NCBI GenBank assembly: GCA_937895955.1
Contig: CALAZI010000200.1
Coordinates: 4,925-68,924 of the forward strand
Origin: an uncultured Alphaproteobacteria bacterium
Lineage (GTDB): Bacteria > Pseudomonadota > Alphaproteobacteria > Caulobacterales > Parvularculaceae
Length of the DNA: 64,000 bases
Direction: 5' to 3'
Part shown: positions 9,665 through 18,127 of the stretch, one piece after another
How positions within the stretch are numbered: the first letter of the stretch is position 1
Layout: each line of letters begins with the position of its first letter
Translations under genes and position numbers: made by a program
The notes under the pieces: generated by a model
What the model was told of the DNA's origin: nothing
The model's input: the letters and a program-made list of their open reading frames with translations, nothing else
Databases searched by the model: none

Positions 9665-10525
9665 ATGCGAATGAAAGCCGCCTGCGGCTTTTTTTTGACA
9701 GCGGTTTCTCATGGCGGCGCCTCGGAGGAACAAGCCTATTCGATGCCGGACACGAAAGTTATCGAATTGCCGACGGCGTCAAACGGCGTGGACTATGAGC
9801 TCTATGTCTACGAGCCGCCGACATGCCGGGAGGCGAACGCCTCGTGCCCGGTCGTCTATTTGCTCGACGCCGAATATTCATTTCCGCTCGCCGCGGCGAT
9901 GATCGATCATTTGTCGGGGCGGGGACGCATCAAGCCGGTCGTCGCCATCTCAATCGCCTATCAAGACAAAACGCAATATCGGCTGAACCGGACGCGCGAC
10001 TATACGCCCGCTGATTTCCCAACCGGGGGATACGGGCCGGAATACCAGAAGCATTCGGGCGGCGGGCCGAATTTTCTTGAAATTCTCGAAAGACAAATCT
10101 TGCCGGCGGCGGAAGCAGCGATTTCAGCGCGTGTCGCGTCGCGCGCGCTGGTCGGCCATTCCTATGGCGGCCTCTTCGCCGCTTACGCCTGGAACGCGCG
10201 TCCGCACCTTTTCGACGACTACATTATTGTCTCGCCGTCGTTGTGGTATGCGGAGGGAAAATACCTCGCCGAAACGGAGCGAACTTGCGCGGAAAACAAA
10301 AGCGGAAAAGGCGCGCGATTCATTCTTGAGGTCGGCGCATATGAAGAGCAGCCGCAAAACGGTCGCGCCATGGTCAGCGATCTATCGCGCTTCAATGATC
10401 TGCTGAAATCATGCGGCGCGCGGAAAACAGAAACCTATTTCCGCGTCTTTGAGGACGAAACGCACGCCAGCATCTTTCCCGCCGCGCTTTCAACGGGTTT
10501 GAGAAAGCTGTTCGGCGCCGAATAG
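9665..10525 (+). CDS. Exported alpha/beta-hydrolase, esterase-D/IroE-like
   Basis: A 286 aa alpha/beta-hydrolase of the putative-esterase family (Fes/IroE/esterase D type). It shows the nucleophile elbow GHSYGG in 'ALVGHSYGGLFAAYAWNARP', the 'VVYLLDAEYSFPLAAAMI' early strand, the 'DYIIVSPSLWYAEGKYLAE' segment typical of IroE-like enzymes, and a C-terminal 'DETHASIFPAAL' carrying the catalytic His. The N-terminus (MRMKAACGFFLTAVSHGGA) looks like a short signal peptide. The ATG at 9665 has AAGGA eight bases upstream; starts further upstream would cover the bla promoter. Family members hydrolyse siderophore esters or other acyl esters; substrate unknown. Divergent from the beta-lactamase, possibly co-regulated. 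Confidence 0.8.
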   Translation: MRMKAACGFFLTAVSHGGASEEQAYSMPDTKVIELPTASNGVDYELYVYEPPTCREANASCPVVYLLDAEYSFPLAAAMIDHLSGRGRIKPVVAISIAYQDKTQYRLNRTRDYTPADFPTGGYGPEYQKHSGGGPNFLEILERQILPAAEAAISARVASRALVGHSYGGLFAAYAWNARPHLFDDYIIVSPSLWYAEGKYLAETERTCAENKSGKGARFILEVGAYEEQPQNGRAMVSDLSRFNDLLKSCGARKTETYFRVFEDETHASIFPAALSTGLRKLFGAE

Positions 10526-10530
10526 ATGCG

Positions 10531-10556
10531 AAAAAGGGCGCCGAAGGGCGCCCTTT
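10531..10556. terminator. Bidirectional intrinsic terminator
   Basis: AAAGGGCGCC pairs with GGCGCCCTTT around a GAAG loop. The minus-strand side ends in TTTTTC and the plus side in TTT, so it can serve both the esterase gene and the converging DUF2807 gene. Confidence 0.8.
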
Positions 10557-10578
10557 ACACGGTAAAGCGGCCAATTTT

Positions 10579-11205
10579 CTATTCGATCGAAACGCTGCCG
10601 CCGGACGAGGTGTCCTTGCTGATTTTTTTCGGCTGGCCGTAGACGTCGATGCTGCCGCCCGAGGAGGCGTCGCCGGTGACGCTTTCGGACGCGAAGATGT
10701 CCGCGCTGCCGCCGGATGAGGCGTCGGCGACGGCGGTGCGGCATTCAAGGCCGCGCGCATCAATGCTGCCGCCGGATGAAACATCGACAGTGAGCGCGTT
10801 GCAGCGGCCCGTGACTTCAAGGTCGCCGCCTGAGGATGCGTCGATTTCGAAATCGCTCGCGTCAACGCCGGACGCCTCAAGCGAGGCGCCGGACGAAACG
10901 TCAAGGCCTGAAAGCGCTGGAAGCGTCACATTGACGACGACGCGATTGCCGCGGCCCCAGCTCATCGTTCTGTGTCGGCGGCCGATTTCAAGTTGGTCTC
11001 CCTTCACTTCGACCCGGAGGCGGTCAAGGCCTTCGCCCGAACTCTCGGCGACGACGGAATAATCCCCGCCGACCGTCACGTTCACCGTCGTTCCCGCAGA
11101 AGCGGAAACGCGTGTGAAGCCCGCAAGGTCGAAGGATTTGGTTTCGGCGAAAGCCGGCGTCGCGAGGACGGCGGACATGGCTGTTGCGATCAGAAGTCTT
11201 TTCAT
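10579..11205 (-). CDS. Secreted DUF2807 (head-GIN) beta-solenoid protein
   Basis: A 208 aa exported protein with signal peptide MKRLLIATAMSAVLATPAFA. The mature part is the DUF2807 putative auto-transporter adhesin/head-GIN domain: an N-terminal 'FTRVSASAGTTVNVTVGG' strand followed by a solenoid in which D-[AVT]-S-S-G-G-[SD] recurs about every 20 residues (five or six rungs between residues 110 and the C-terminus). Function of such proteins is unknown; the repeats suggest a stacked beta-helix. ATG at 11205 is chosen because GGAAAGGG lies just upstream and it starts the signal peptide; a longer ORF from 11277 does not. Confidence 0.82.
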   Translation of the reverse strand: MKRLLIATAMSAVLATPAFAETKSFDLAGFTRVSASAGTTVNVTVGGDYSVVAESSGEGLDRLRVEVKGDQLEIGRRHRTMSWGRGNRVVVNVTLPALSGLDVSSGASLEASGVDASDFEIDASSGGDLEVTGRCNALTVDVSSGGSIDARGLECRTAVADASSGGSADIFASESVTGDASSGGSIDVYGQPKKISKDTSSGGSVSIE

Positions 11206-11364
11206 GGATGCGCCCTTTCCATCTGATTTCCTGTAGGCCGACACTGTCCGACTGCGGATCGGCGGGCAATCGCGCATGCGGCGGACCGTGCGTCCGACGC
11301 GACAGGAGAATTGAGCGGGCGCGCGCCGGCGCGCCTTGTCGCGACGAGCCGCGCCAAAAGCGCG

Positions 11365-11682
11365 TTAAACTGATCCTTTTCGTTCAATCACGAGTATCCG
11401 GGCCTCGCCGATCGGCTCAGCGACATGTTCATCGCCGATATCGGCGATGAAAATGTCTCCGGCCGAAAGATGCGCAACGCGCACTTCGCCGTCAATTCGG
11501 TATTTCATGTCGACATCGCCGGAGATGACAGTGAACACTTCTGCGCCGTCATTGACGTGCCAACGATAGGGTTTGTCGGTCCAGTGGATGCGAACGCTTG
11601 CGCCGTCTATCTCCGCGATGTCGAGCGCTCCCCACGCTCGGTCAGCCTTGAATGACGCGACGTCTTTAAGAACCCGCGGCAC
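11365..11682 (-). CDS. Small cupin-domain protein coupled to icd
   Basis: A 105 aa single-domain cupin: 'VRIHWTDKPYRWHVNDGAEVFTVISGDVDMKY' gives cupin motif 1 in altered form (one His, then Glu), and 'AHLSAGDIFIADIGDEHVAEP' gives motif 2 (H near its end). The metal site is therefore only partly conserved. The start is a GTG at 11682 that shares a base with the TAG stop of icd (TAGTG), so it is probably translated by coupling. Nothing in the sequence shows the ligand or the reason for pairing with isocitrate dehydrogenase. Confidence 0.75.
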   Translation of the reverse strand: MPRVLKDVASFKADRAWGALDIAEIDGASVRIHWTDKPYRWHVNDGAEVFTVISGDVDMKYRIDGEVRVAHLSAGDIFIADIGDEHVAEPIGEARILVIERKGSV

Positions 11683-12893
11683 TACGCCATCGCTTTTTTG
11701 AAATTATCGTCGATCTTGTCGAGGAAGCCGGTCGTCGTCAGCCATTTCTGCTCGGCGCCGATCAGGAGCGCGAGGTCCTTGGTCATATGGCCGGCCTCGA
11801 CCGTCTTGATGATCGTCTTTTCAAGCGTTTCCGAGAAACGGATGAGGTCGGCGTTTCCGTCGAGCTTGCCGCGGTGGGCGAGGCCGCGCGTCCAAGCGTA
11901 GATCGAGGCGATCGGATTGGTTGAGGTTTCTTCCCCGCGCTGGTGCTGGCGATAATGGCGCGTCACCGTGCCGTGCGCGGCTTCGGCTTCGACCGTCTTG
12001 CCGTCCGGCGTCATCAGCACGGACGTCATCAGCCCGAGCGAGCCGAAGCCCTGCGCGACCGTGTCGGACTGAACGTCGCCGTCGTAGTTCTTGCACGCCC
12101 AGACATAGCCGCCCGACCATTTAAGGCATGAAGCGACCATGTCGTCGATCAGGCGATGTTCATAGGTTCCCTTGAACGCGGCGAATTTGTCCTTGAATTC
12201 CGTCTCCCAGATGTCCTGGAAAATGTCCTTGAAGCGGCCGTCGTATTTTTTGAGGATCGTGTTCTTGGTCGACAGATAGACGGGATATTTGCGGTTGAGG
12301 CCGTAATTGAAACAGGCGCGGGCGAAGTCGCGGATCGACTCGTCGAGATTGTACATGCCCATGTAGATGCCGGCCGACGGCGCGTTGAAGACGTCTTTCT
12401 CGATGACGTCGCCGTTCTCGCCTTCCCATTTGAGCGAAAGCTTGCCCTTGCCGGGGAAAAGCATGTCGGTTGCGCGATACTGGTCGCCGAAAGCGTGACG
12501 GCCGATGATGATCGGCTGCGTCCAGCCGGGAACGAGCCGCGGCACGTTCTGGATGATGATCGGTTCGCGGAAGACGACGCCGCCGAGAATGTTGCGGATC
12601 GTGCCGTTCGGCGACTTCCACATGTCCTTCAGGTTGAATTCCTTCACGCGCGCTTCGTCAGGCGTGATCGTCGCGCATTTGACGGCGACGCCGTAGCGCT
12701 TCGTCGCCTCGGCCGCCTCAATCGTCACCTGGTCGTCGGTCTTGTCGCGCTCCTCGATGCCGAGGTCGAAATATTTGAGGTCGATATCGAGATAGGGATG
12801 GATGAACTTGTCCTTGATCATCTGCCAGATGATCCGCGTCATCTCATCGCCGTCCATCTCGACGACCGGGTTATCGACCTTGATTTTCTTCAT
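11682..12893 (-). CDS. icd: NADP-dependent isocitrate dehydrogenase (eukaryote-like type)
   Basis: Oxidises isocitrate to 2-oxoglutarate in the TCA cycle, producing NADPH. At 403 aa with the start MKKIKVDNPVVEMDGDEMTR, it belongs to the eukaryote-like homodimeric class also found in alphaproteobacteria, not the E. coli class (about 416 aa). Substrate-site blocks are visible: 'SPNGTIRNILGGVVFREPI' and 'YKCRF'-equivalent 'IGRHAFGDQYRATD'; the C-terminal 'EAAHGTVTRHYRQHQRGEETSTNPIASI' (here broken for length at the glutamates) carries the NADP-binding loop. It is divergent from trmJ and precedes the coupled cupin gene. Confidence 0.97.
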   Translation of the reverse strand: MKKIKVDNPVVEMDGDEMTRIIWQMIKDKFIHPYLDIDLKYFDLGIEERDKTDDQVTIEAAEATKRYGVAVKCATITPDEARVKEFNLKDMWKSPNGTIRNILGGVVFREPIIIQNVPRLVPGWTQPIIIGRHAFGDQYRATDMLFPGKGKLSLKWEGENGDVIEKDVFNAPSAGIYMGMYNLDESIRDFARACFNYGLNRKYPVYLSTKNTILKKYDGRFKDIFQDIWETEFKDKFAAFKGTYEHRLIDDMVASCLKWSGGYVWACKNYDGDVQSDTVAQGFGSLGLMTSVLMTPDGKTVEAEAAHGTVTRHYRQHQRGEETSTNPIASIYAWTRGLAHRGKLDGNADLIRFSETLEKTIIKTVEAGHMTKDLALLIGAEQKWLTTTGFLDKIDDNFKKAMA

Positions 12894-13065
12894 GAATTCG
12901 TTCCTCGGACGGTTTTCGGGACGGCGCCGCCGCGCCGCGCGCGGCGTGGCCTATAGCATTCCGGGCCTTTGGCGCAAAGATTGGCGGCGTCAGCGGATCA
13001 AGGGCTTGCGCCCGAGCGCGACAGCGAGGCATTGAGCGGTAAAGCCGTCAAAAACGCCGCGGATC

Positions 13066-13863
13066 ATGCCGAAAGCCGACAAATCAGCGAAGTTGAGGAA
13101 AGGACGCGCCGAAAGCGGCTTTGCGCCTGCTCCTGCGGTCGTGATGATCGAACCGCAAATGGGCGAGAATATCGGCGCCGTCGCGCGCGCGATGATGAAT
13201 TTCGGCCTGTCCGAGCTTGTCATCGTCAATCCGCGCGACGGCTGGCCGAACGAGCGCGCGGAAGCGATGGCGTCGGGCGCGGCTGTCATCCTCGAACAGG
13301 CGCGCGTTGAACGCGACAGTCCAGCCGGTCTCGCCGATTTCAGCTTTGCGCTGGCGATGACGGCGCGCCCGCGCGAATCGCTCCTGCCGGTCCTGACGCC
13401 GCATGAAGCGGCGCGCGCCTTCAAGACCCGCATCGAGCGCGGCGAGAGATGCTCGATCATCCTGGGGCCGGAGCGCGCCGGCCTTTCCAATGACGACGTC
13501 AACCGGTCGGACGGCGTCATCTCGATTCCGGTCAATCCGGCTTTCGCGTCGCTGAATGTCGCTCAGGCGCTCGTCGTGATGGCGTATGAATGGGCGGTTG
13601 CGGCGGGCCTTGAAGCGCCGCCCGCCGATCTCGACCTCGCACCGCAGGCGTCGAAGGCGCAATTTGAGGGCTTCATCAGCCAACTGTTCGTCGCCCTGGA
13701 CGAGGCTCGCTATTTCCATCCGCCGGAAAAGCGCGCCGCCTTGGAACGCAAGATCAAGACGGCCTTTGCGCGGGCGGGCCTCACCGAGGGCGAGGTGAGG
13801 ACGATGCGCGGCGTCATCAAGGCGCTCGTGCGAAGCGGCGAGCGGGCTGACGACGGCGCCTGA
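13066..13863 (+). CDS. trmJ: tRNA (cytidine/uridine-2'-O)-methyltransferase TrmJ family
   Basis: A 265 aa SpoU/TrmJ-type SPOUT methyltransferase. The N-terminal motif 'MIEPQMGENIGAVARAMMNFG' (motif 1, N-x-G-a-x-A-R), the central 'CSIILGPERAGLSNDDV' (motif 2) and 'VNPAFASLNVAQALVVMAYE' (motif 3, S-L-N-v-a-q-A) form the trefoil knot that binds SAM. The C-terminal 90 residues with 'FEGFISQLFVALDEARYF' match the TrmJ extension. TrmJ 2'-O-methylates position 32 of several tRNAs. The start ATG at 13066 precedes a basic stretch before the domain. Divergent from icd. Confidence 0.9.
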   Translation: MPKADKSAKLRKGRAESGFAPAPAVVMIEPQMGENIGAVARAMMNFGLSELVIVNPRDGWPNERAEAMASGAAVILEQARVERDSPAGLADFSFALAMTARPRESLLPVLTPHEAARAFKTRIERGERCSIILGPERAGLSNDDVNRSDGVISIPVNPAFASLNVAQALVVMAYEWAVAAGLEAPPADLDLAPQASKAQFEGFISQLFVALDEARYFHPPEKRAALERKIKTAFARAGLTEGEVRTMRGVIKALVRSGERADDGA

Positions 13864-13914
13864 CCCGGGCCGCAAAGCGCGTTAGGCTTGCCGCTAACGA
13901 CTGGGAGCAAGGCA

Positions 13915-15603
13915 ATGAAGCTCGGATTTTACGCCGCGATAGCGGCGCTTTTCTTCGCCGCTTGCGAGCGCGCGGATTCTTATGACGCAATCATCCGCGG
14001 CGGGACGCTTTATGACGGATCGGGCTCGCCGGGCGTCGTCGCCGACATTGCGATCGAAGGCGACCGCATCGCCGCTATCGGCGATCTGAAAAGCGCAAAA
14101 GCGGCGCATGAGATCGACGCATCGGGGAAGGCGGTCGCGCCGGGCTTCATCAACATGCTCTCCTGGGCGGTTGACGATCTCATCGAGGATGGGCGCAGCC
14201 TCGGCGACATCAGTCAGGGCGTGACGCTTGAAGTTTTCGGCGAGGGCTTTTCCTGGGGGCCGCTTAATGACGCGATGAAAGAGGCGATGGTCGAGCGCCA
14301 GAACGACGTCAAATATGACGTCGAATGGACGACGCTCGGCGAATATCTCGAATTTCTTGAGAAGAAAGGCGTATCGCCGAATGTCGCCTCATTCATCGGC
14401 GCGACGAGCGCGCGCATTCATGAAGTCGGCTATGAAAACCGCCCGGCGACGCCGGAAGAACTTGCGCGCATGCAGGACCTTGTTCGCGCGGCGATGCGCG
14501 AAGGCGCGATGGGCGTCGGCTCGTCGCTCATCTACGCGCCGGCGAATTTCGCTTCGACGGAGGAATTGACCGCGCTTGTCGCCGCCGCCGCCGAATTTGA
14601 CGGCATGTATATTTCACACATCCGTTCGGAAGCGGGGACGTTTCTCGAAGCCGTCGACGAACTCATCGGGATTGCGCGCGCGACCGGCGCGCCGGCTGAA
14701 ATCTATCACTTCAAGGCGAGCGGCCGTCCGAACTGGGCGAAACTTGATCAGGCGATTGCGAAGATAGAAGCCGCGCGCGCGGAGGGGCTCGCTGTCACGA
14801 CCGACATGTACGCCTATCCCGCCAGTTCAACCGGGCTTGACGCCGCGATGCCGCTCTGGGTGCAGGAGGGCGGGCCGGAGGCCTGGATCGAACGGCTGAA
14901 GGATCCGGCGATCCGCGCGCGCGTTGCGGACGAAATGCGCAATCCCGATGTCGATTTTGAAAACCGCATCGAACATGCCGGCGGGCCGGACGGCGTTCTG
15001 CTTGTCGGCTTCAAGAACCCGGCGCTGCGCAAATATCAGGGCAAAACGCTGGGCGAGGTTGCGCGCGAGCGCGGAACGCCGCCTGAGGAAACCGCAATCG
15101 ACCTCGTCATCGAGGACGGCACGCGCGTGCAGGTCGTCTATTTCGTCATGTCCGAAGAAAACATCTCGAAGAAAATCAAGCTGCCGTTCATGAGCTTCGG
15201 ATCGGACGGCGGTTCAATGGCGCCGGAGGGCGTGTTTCTCAATCAAAGCACGCATCCGCGCGCCTACGGCAATTTCGCCCGAATTTTCGCAAAATATGTG
15301 CGCGAGGAAAAGGCGATCACCATTGAGGACGCCGTCCGAAAGCTTACGCTTCTCCCGGCGACAAATTTGAAACTCAAAGATCGCGGCAAGCTGCAAGAGG
15401 GCTATTTCGCCGATGTTGTCGTTTTCGACCCGGCGACAATTCAGGATCACGCGACTTTTCAGGAACCGCATCAGCTTTCGACCGGCGTCAGCCATGTATT
15501 CGTCAACGGCGTTTTGACGATTGATAACGGCGAGCACACCGGCGCGAAAGCGGGGCGCGTCGTGCGCGGTCCCGGCTGGACCGGCTGGAAAGAGGCGAAA
15601 TAG
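13915..15603 (+). CDS. N-acyl-D-amino-acid deacylase-like lipoprotein with altered metal site
   Basis: A 562 aa amidohydrolase-superfamily lipoprotein (lipobox LFFAAC after MKLGFYAAIAA). It aligns by eye with D-aminoacylases: 'YDAIIRGGTLYDGSGSPG' at the N-terminus, His in 'MYISHIRSE', His in 'EIYHFKASG', and Asp in 'SFGSDGGSMAPEG'. The usual VHTH motif after strand 1 reads INMLSW, so both histidines are absent, and the bridging Cys (GNCGFS) is replaced by Glu (GEGFS). The histidines and Asp of the main zinc site remain. ATG 13915 has GGAG at 13904-13907; the TTG further upstream is unlikely. Likely cleaves N-acyl or peptide substrates in the periplasm. Confidence 0.82.
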   Translation: MKLGFYAAIAALFFAACERADSYDAIIRGGTLYDGSGSPGVVADIAIEGDRIAAIGDLKSAKAAHEIDASGKAVAPGFINMLSWAVDDLIEDGRSLGDISQGVTLEVFGEGFSWGPLNDAMKEAMVERQNDVKYDVEWTTLGEYLEFLEKKGVSPNVASFIGATSARIHEVGYENRPATPEELARMQDLVRAAMREGAMGVGSSLIYAPANFASTEELTALVAAAAEFDGMYISHIRSEAGTFLEAVDELIGIARATGAPAEIYHFKASGRPNWAKLDQAIAKIEAARAEGLAVTTDMYAYPASSTGLDAAMPLWVQEGGPEAWIERLKDPAIRARVADEMRNPDVDFENRIEHAGGPDGVLLVGFKNPALRKYQGKTLGEVARERGTPPEETAIDLVIEDGTRVQVVYFVMSEENISKKIKLPFMSFGSDGGSMAPEGVFLNQSTHPRAYGNFARIFAKYVREEKAITIEDAVRKLTLLPATNLKLKDRGKLQEGYFADVVVFDPATIQDHATFQEPHQLSTGVSHVFVNGVLTIDNGEHTGAKAGRVVRGPGWTGWKEAK

Positions 15604-15606
15604 TCC

Positions 15607-16344
15607 GTGGGCCCGGTCGAAAAGATCGAGCATGCGTCGACGCTCTCGGCGCATCGCTTTCGGTATTACGATTTCCTGATGGCGGCGACCTGCGTCGTCA
15701 TCGTCTGTTCGAATATCATCGGCGCCGGAAAGGTCGCGATGATCGGCGGCGTTTCTTTCGGCGCCGGCATTCTTTTCTTTCCGCTGTCCTATGTCGCGGG
15801 CGACGTGTTGACCGAAGTATACGGCTACGCCCGCGCGCGGCGCGTCATCTGGGCGGGCTTCGCCGCGGCCGCCTTCGCCGCCGGCATGGCGGCGTTCATC
15901 ACCTGGATTCCGCCTGCGCCCGACTGGAATGTCGATGTCGGCGGCATCTCGAAACAGGACGCTTTCGCGCTCAATTTCGGGCAGGCGCCGCGGATCGTCG
16001 CCGCTTCCTGTTTCGCTATCTGGGCGGGCGAACTCGCCAATTCATTCGTGATGGCGAAAATGAAAATCGCCTCGGGCGGCAAGCATCTCTGGCGAAGGAC
16101 GATCGGCTCGACCGCGGTCGGGCAGGGCGTCGACACGATTCTTTTCTATCCGCTCGCTTTCGCCGGCTTCTGGTCTCCGGAGTTGTTGATGAAAGTGATG
16201 GCGACGAATTACGTTCTCAAAGTCGCATGGGAAGCCTTTTTGACGCCTGTCACTTACCGCATTGTCGGCTTTCTGAAACGCGCTGAAGGGGTCGATGTCT
16301 ACGACAAGGAAACGGATTTCACGCCGTTCTCCGTAAAATCGTGA
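15607..16344 (+). CDS. Queuosine precursor transporter (YhhQ/VUT family)
   Basis: A 245 aa membrane protein of the COG1738/VUT family that imports queuosine precursors such as preQ0/preQ1. Family marks: 'RYYDFLMAATCVVIVCSNI' (first segment), 'FGAGILFFPLSYVAGDVLTEVYG' (here the FPLSY..GDVLTEVYGY signature), 'ANSFVMAKMK' and 'LWRRTIGSTAVGQGVDTILF', the R..GS...q..Dt.iF motif. Six hydrophobic segments are visible. The GTG start follows the previous stop by three bases, so it probably shares a transcript with the deacylase-like gene. Confidence 0.9.
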   Translation: MGPVEKIEHASTLSAHRFRYYDFLMAATCVVIVCSNIIGAGKVAMIGGVSFGAGILFFPLSYVAGDVLTEVYGYARARRVIWAGFAAAAFAAGMAAFITWIPPAPDWNVDVGGISKQDAFALNFGQAPRIVAASCFAIWAGELANSFVMAKMKIASGGKHLWRRTIGSTAVGQGVDTILFYPLAFAGFWSPELLMKVMATNYVLKVAWEAFLTPVTYRIVGFLKRAEGVDVYDKETDFTPFSVKS

Positions 16345-16357
16345 AGAGCAGAGAATC

Positions 16358-18127
16358 ATGAACCGAATTTTCGCCGTCGCTATGATTTTGCTCGCCGCAG
16401 CCTGCGGCGGAAAGAAAGAGGCCGCTGCGCCGGTCGATCAGTCGGCGGCCTTGCGCGCGATCGCAGACGACTATCTCGCCGCATCGCTCGCTCTATCGCC
16501 CTTCGCAGTCGTCTACGCGGGGCTCGGCGATGTCGTGAAGCAAGACCTCGCGGCGATGGAGGACAATTCGCCCGCCGGCCTTTCGCGTTTTCAGCGCGCC
16601 GAAAACGAACTTGCCCAGCGCTTCGCCGGCGTTGACTATTCGGCGCTTTCCGATCGCGCCGACAGGGTGCTCTTTGAAGCGCTGAAGGAGCAATTCGCCG
16701 CGAGCCGCGACCTGCGCGTTTGCCGCACGCATCTTTGGGGCGTCAATCACATGTCGGGCTGGCAAAATGGGTTTCCGCTTGTCGCCGACGCCCAGCCTGT
16801 TGCGACGCCGGTCGAACGCGCAATGGCGCTCGCGCGCTGGCGGCGGCTTCCGGATTATCTGAGACAGGAAAAGACCAATCTCGAGGCGGGCCTCGCCGCC
16901 GGCTATTCGGCGCCCAAGCGCGTCGTCAACCGCGTCATCGCGCAGCTCGACGCGCTGCTTGCCGGACCGCCCCTCGAATCGCCGCTTCTCGCATTCGCCG
17001 CGAAGGCGGAAGGCGACCAAAAATTCGACGATGCGGTCAAATTGCTGGCGGAAGAAGAAATCGCGCCGTCGATCGCGGCGTTTCGCGATTTCCTGCGTGA
17101 CGAGTACGCGCCCCGCGCGCGCGACGATCTTTCGATCCGCGCGATCCCGGAGGGCGCGGCCTGTTATGAAGCGATGCTGCGCGCCTATCACACGGCGGAA
17201 ATCGGCGGCGAAGCGACTTACAATCGCGGCATGGCGCAAGTCGCCGCAAATCGCGCCGAAGTCGCGCAGCGCGGCGAAGCGATGTTCGGCGAAACGGACT
17301 TTGCGGCGATCCTCCAGCGCACGAAAGCCGATCCGGCAAATCGCTTTCGAAGCGAACAGGAGCTGATTGACTTCACGCGCGCCCTGGAGCCGGTGGCGCG
17401 TGAAAAAATAACGCCGTTCTTTTCCGCGCTTCCCGATCAACCGATGATCGTTGAGCCTTTCCCCGATTATTTGAAGGGAACAGGCCAGTCGTCGCGCTAT
17501 GAGCCGAAGCCCGCCGCGGAAGGGCCGGCGACCTATAGGATCGACACGGATGACTGGGCGACGCAGACGAAGGGCGAGGCGGAAATCGTGCTCGTTCACG
17601 AAGGCTGGCCGGGCCATCATCTGCAAATCGCAAGAGCCTATTCCGTCGAGGGGCTTCATCCTCTCACGCGGCTATTGGGATCGACAGCCTATATCGAGGG
17701 TTGGGCGCGTTATGCGGAAAGCCTCGCCGAGGAAGCGGGACTGTATGCGAGCGGGCATGGCGCGATTTCGCGGCGCGCCTGGCCGGCGCGCGGCATGGTC
17801 GTCGATCCCGGCATTCATCTTTACGGGTGGACGAATGAGGCGGCCGCGGAATTCCTGATTGAATCAGGGCGTTTTGACGAAGCGAGCGTCGACACCATGC
17901 TGGATCGCATCGCCGTCATTCCGGGCCAACTCACGGCCTATGACACCGGCGGGCTTGAAATCGCCGCGCTTCGCGCCGAAGCGGTTGAACGGCTCGGAAC
18001 GCGCTTCGATATTCAGGCGTTTCACGATCGCGTCCTTGAAAACGGCGCGGTTCCGCTCGGCGCGCTGAGGCGTCACGTGGAAGACTGGATCGCCGGGGAA
18101 GAGGCGAAAGCGCGCCAGCCGGAATGA
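16358..18127 (+). CDS. DUF885 family lipoprotein (putative metallohydrolase)
   Basis: A 589 aa protein with lipoprotein signal MNRIFAVAMILLAAAC. It has the DUF885 architecture: an N-terminal helical part beginning 'LRAIADDYLAASLALSPFAVVYAGLGD', and a C-terminal catalytic-looking region with 'LVHEGWPGHHLQIA' near residue 415, an HExxxxHH variant of the zinc-peptidase helix, then 'STAYIEGWARYAESLAEEAGLY' with the downstream Glu. The family is proposed to be peptidase-like; the chemistry of this member is inferred. It lies in a run of exported peptide hydrolases, 13 bp after the transporter gene, and its stop abuts the stop of the convergent M1 peptidase. Confidence 0.87.
   Translation: MNRIFAVAMILLAAACGGKKEAAAPVDQSAALRAIADDYLAASLALSPFAVVYAGLGDVVKQDLAAMEDNSPAGLSRFQRAENELAQRFAGVDYSALSDRADRVLFEALKEQFAASRDLRVCRTHLWGVNHMSGWQNGFPLVADAQPVATPVERAMALARWRRLPDYLRQEKTNLEAGLAAGYSAPKRVVNRVIAQLDALLAGPPLESPLLAFAAKAEGDQKFDDAVKLLAEEEIAPSIAAFRDFLRDEYAPRARDDLSIRAIPEGAACYEAMLRAYHTAEIGGEATYNRGMAQVAANRAEVAQRGEAMFGETDFAAILQRTKADPANRFRSEQELIDFTRALEPVAREKITPFFSALPDQPMIVEPFPDYLKGTGQSSRYEPKPAAEGPATYRIDTDDWATQTKGEAEIVLVHEGWPGHHLQIARAYSVEGLHPLTRLLGSTAYIEGWARYAESLAEEAGLYASGHGAISRRAWPARGMVVDPGIHLYGWTNEAAAEFLIESGRFDEASVDTMLDRIAVIPGQLTAYDTGGLEIAALRAEAVERLGTRFDIQAFHDRVLENGAVPLGALRRHVEDWIAGEEAKARQPE

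Noticed and set aside
16493..17659. A 388-codon minus-strand ORF inside the DUF885 gene
   Set aside because: Antisense shadow with Arg/Leu-rich composition; the plus strand has the lipobox and HEGWPGHH motif.
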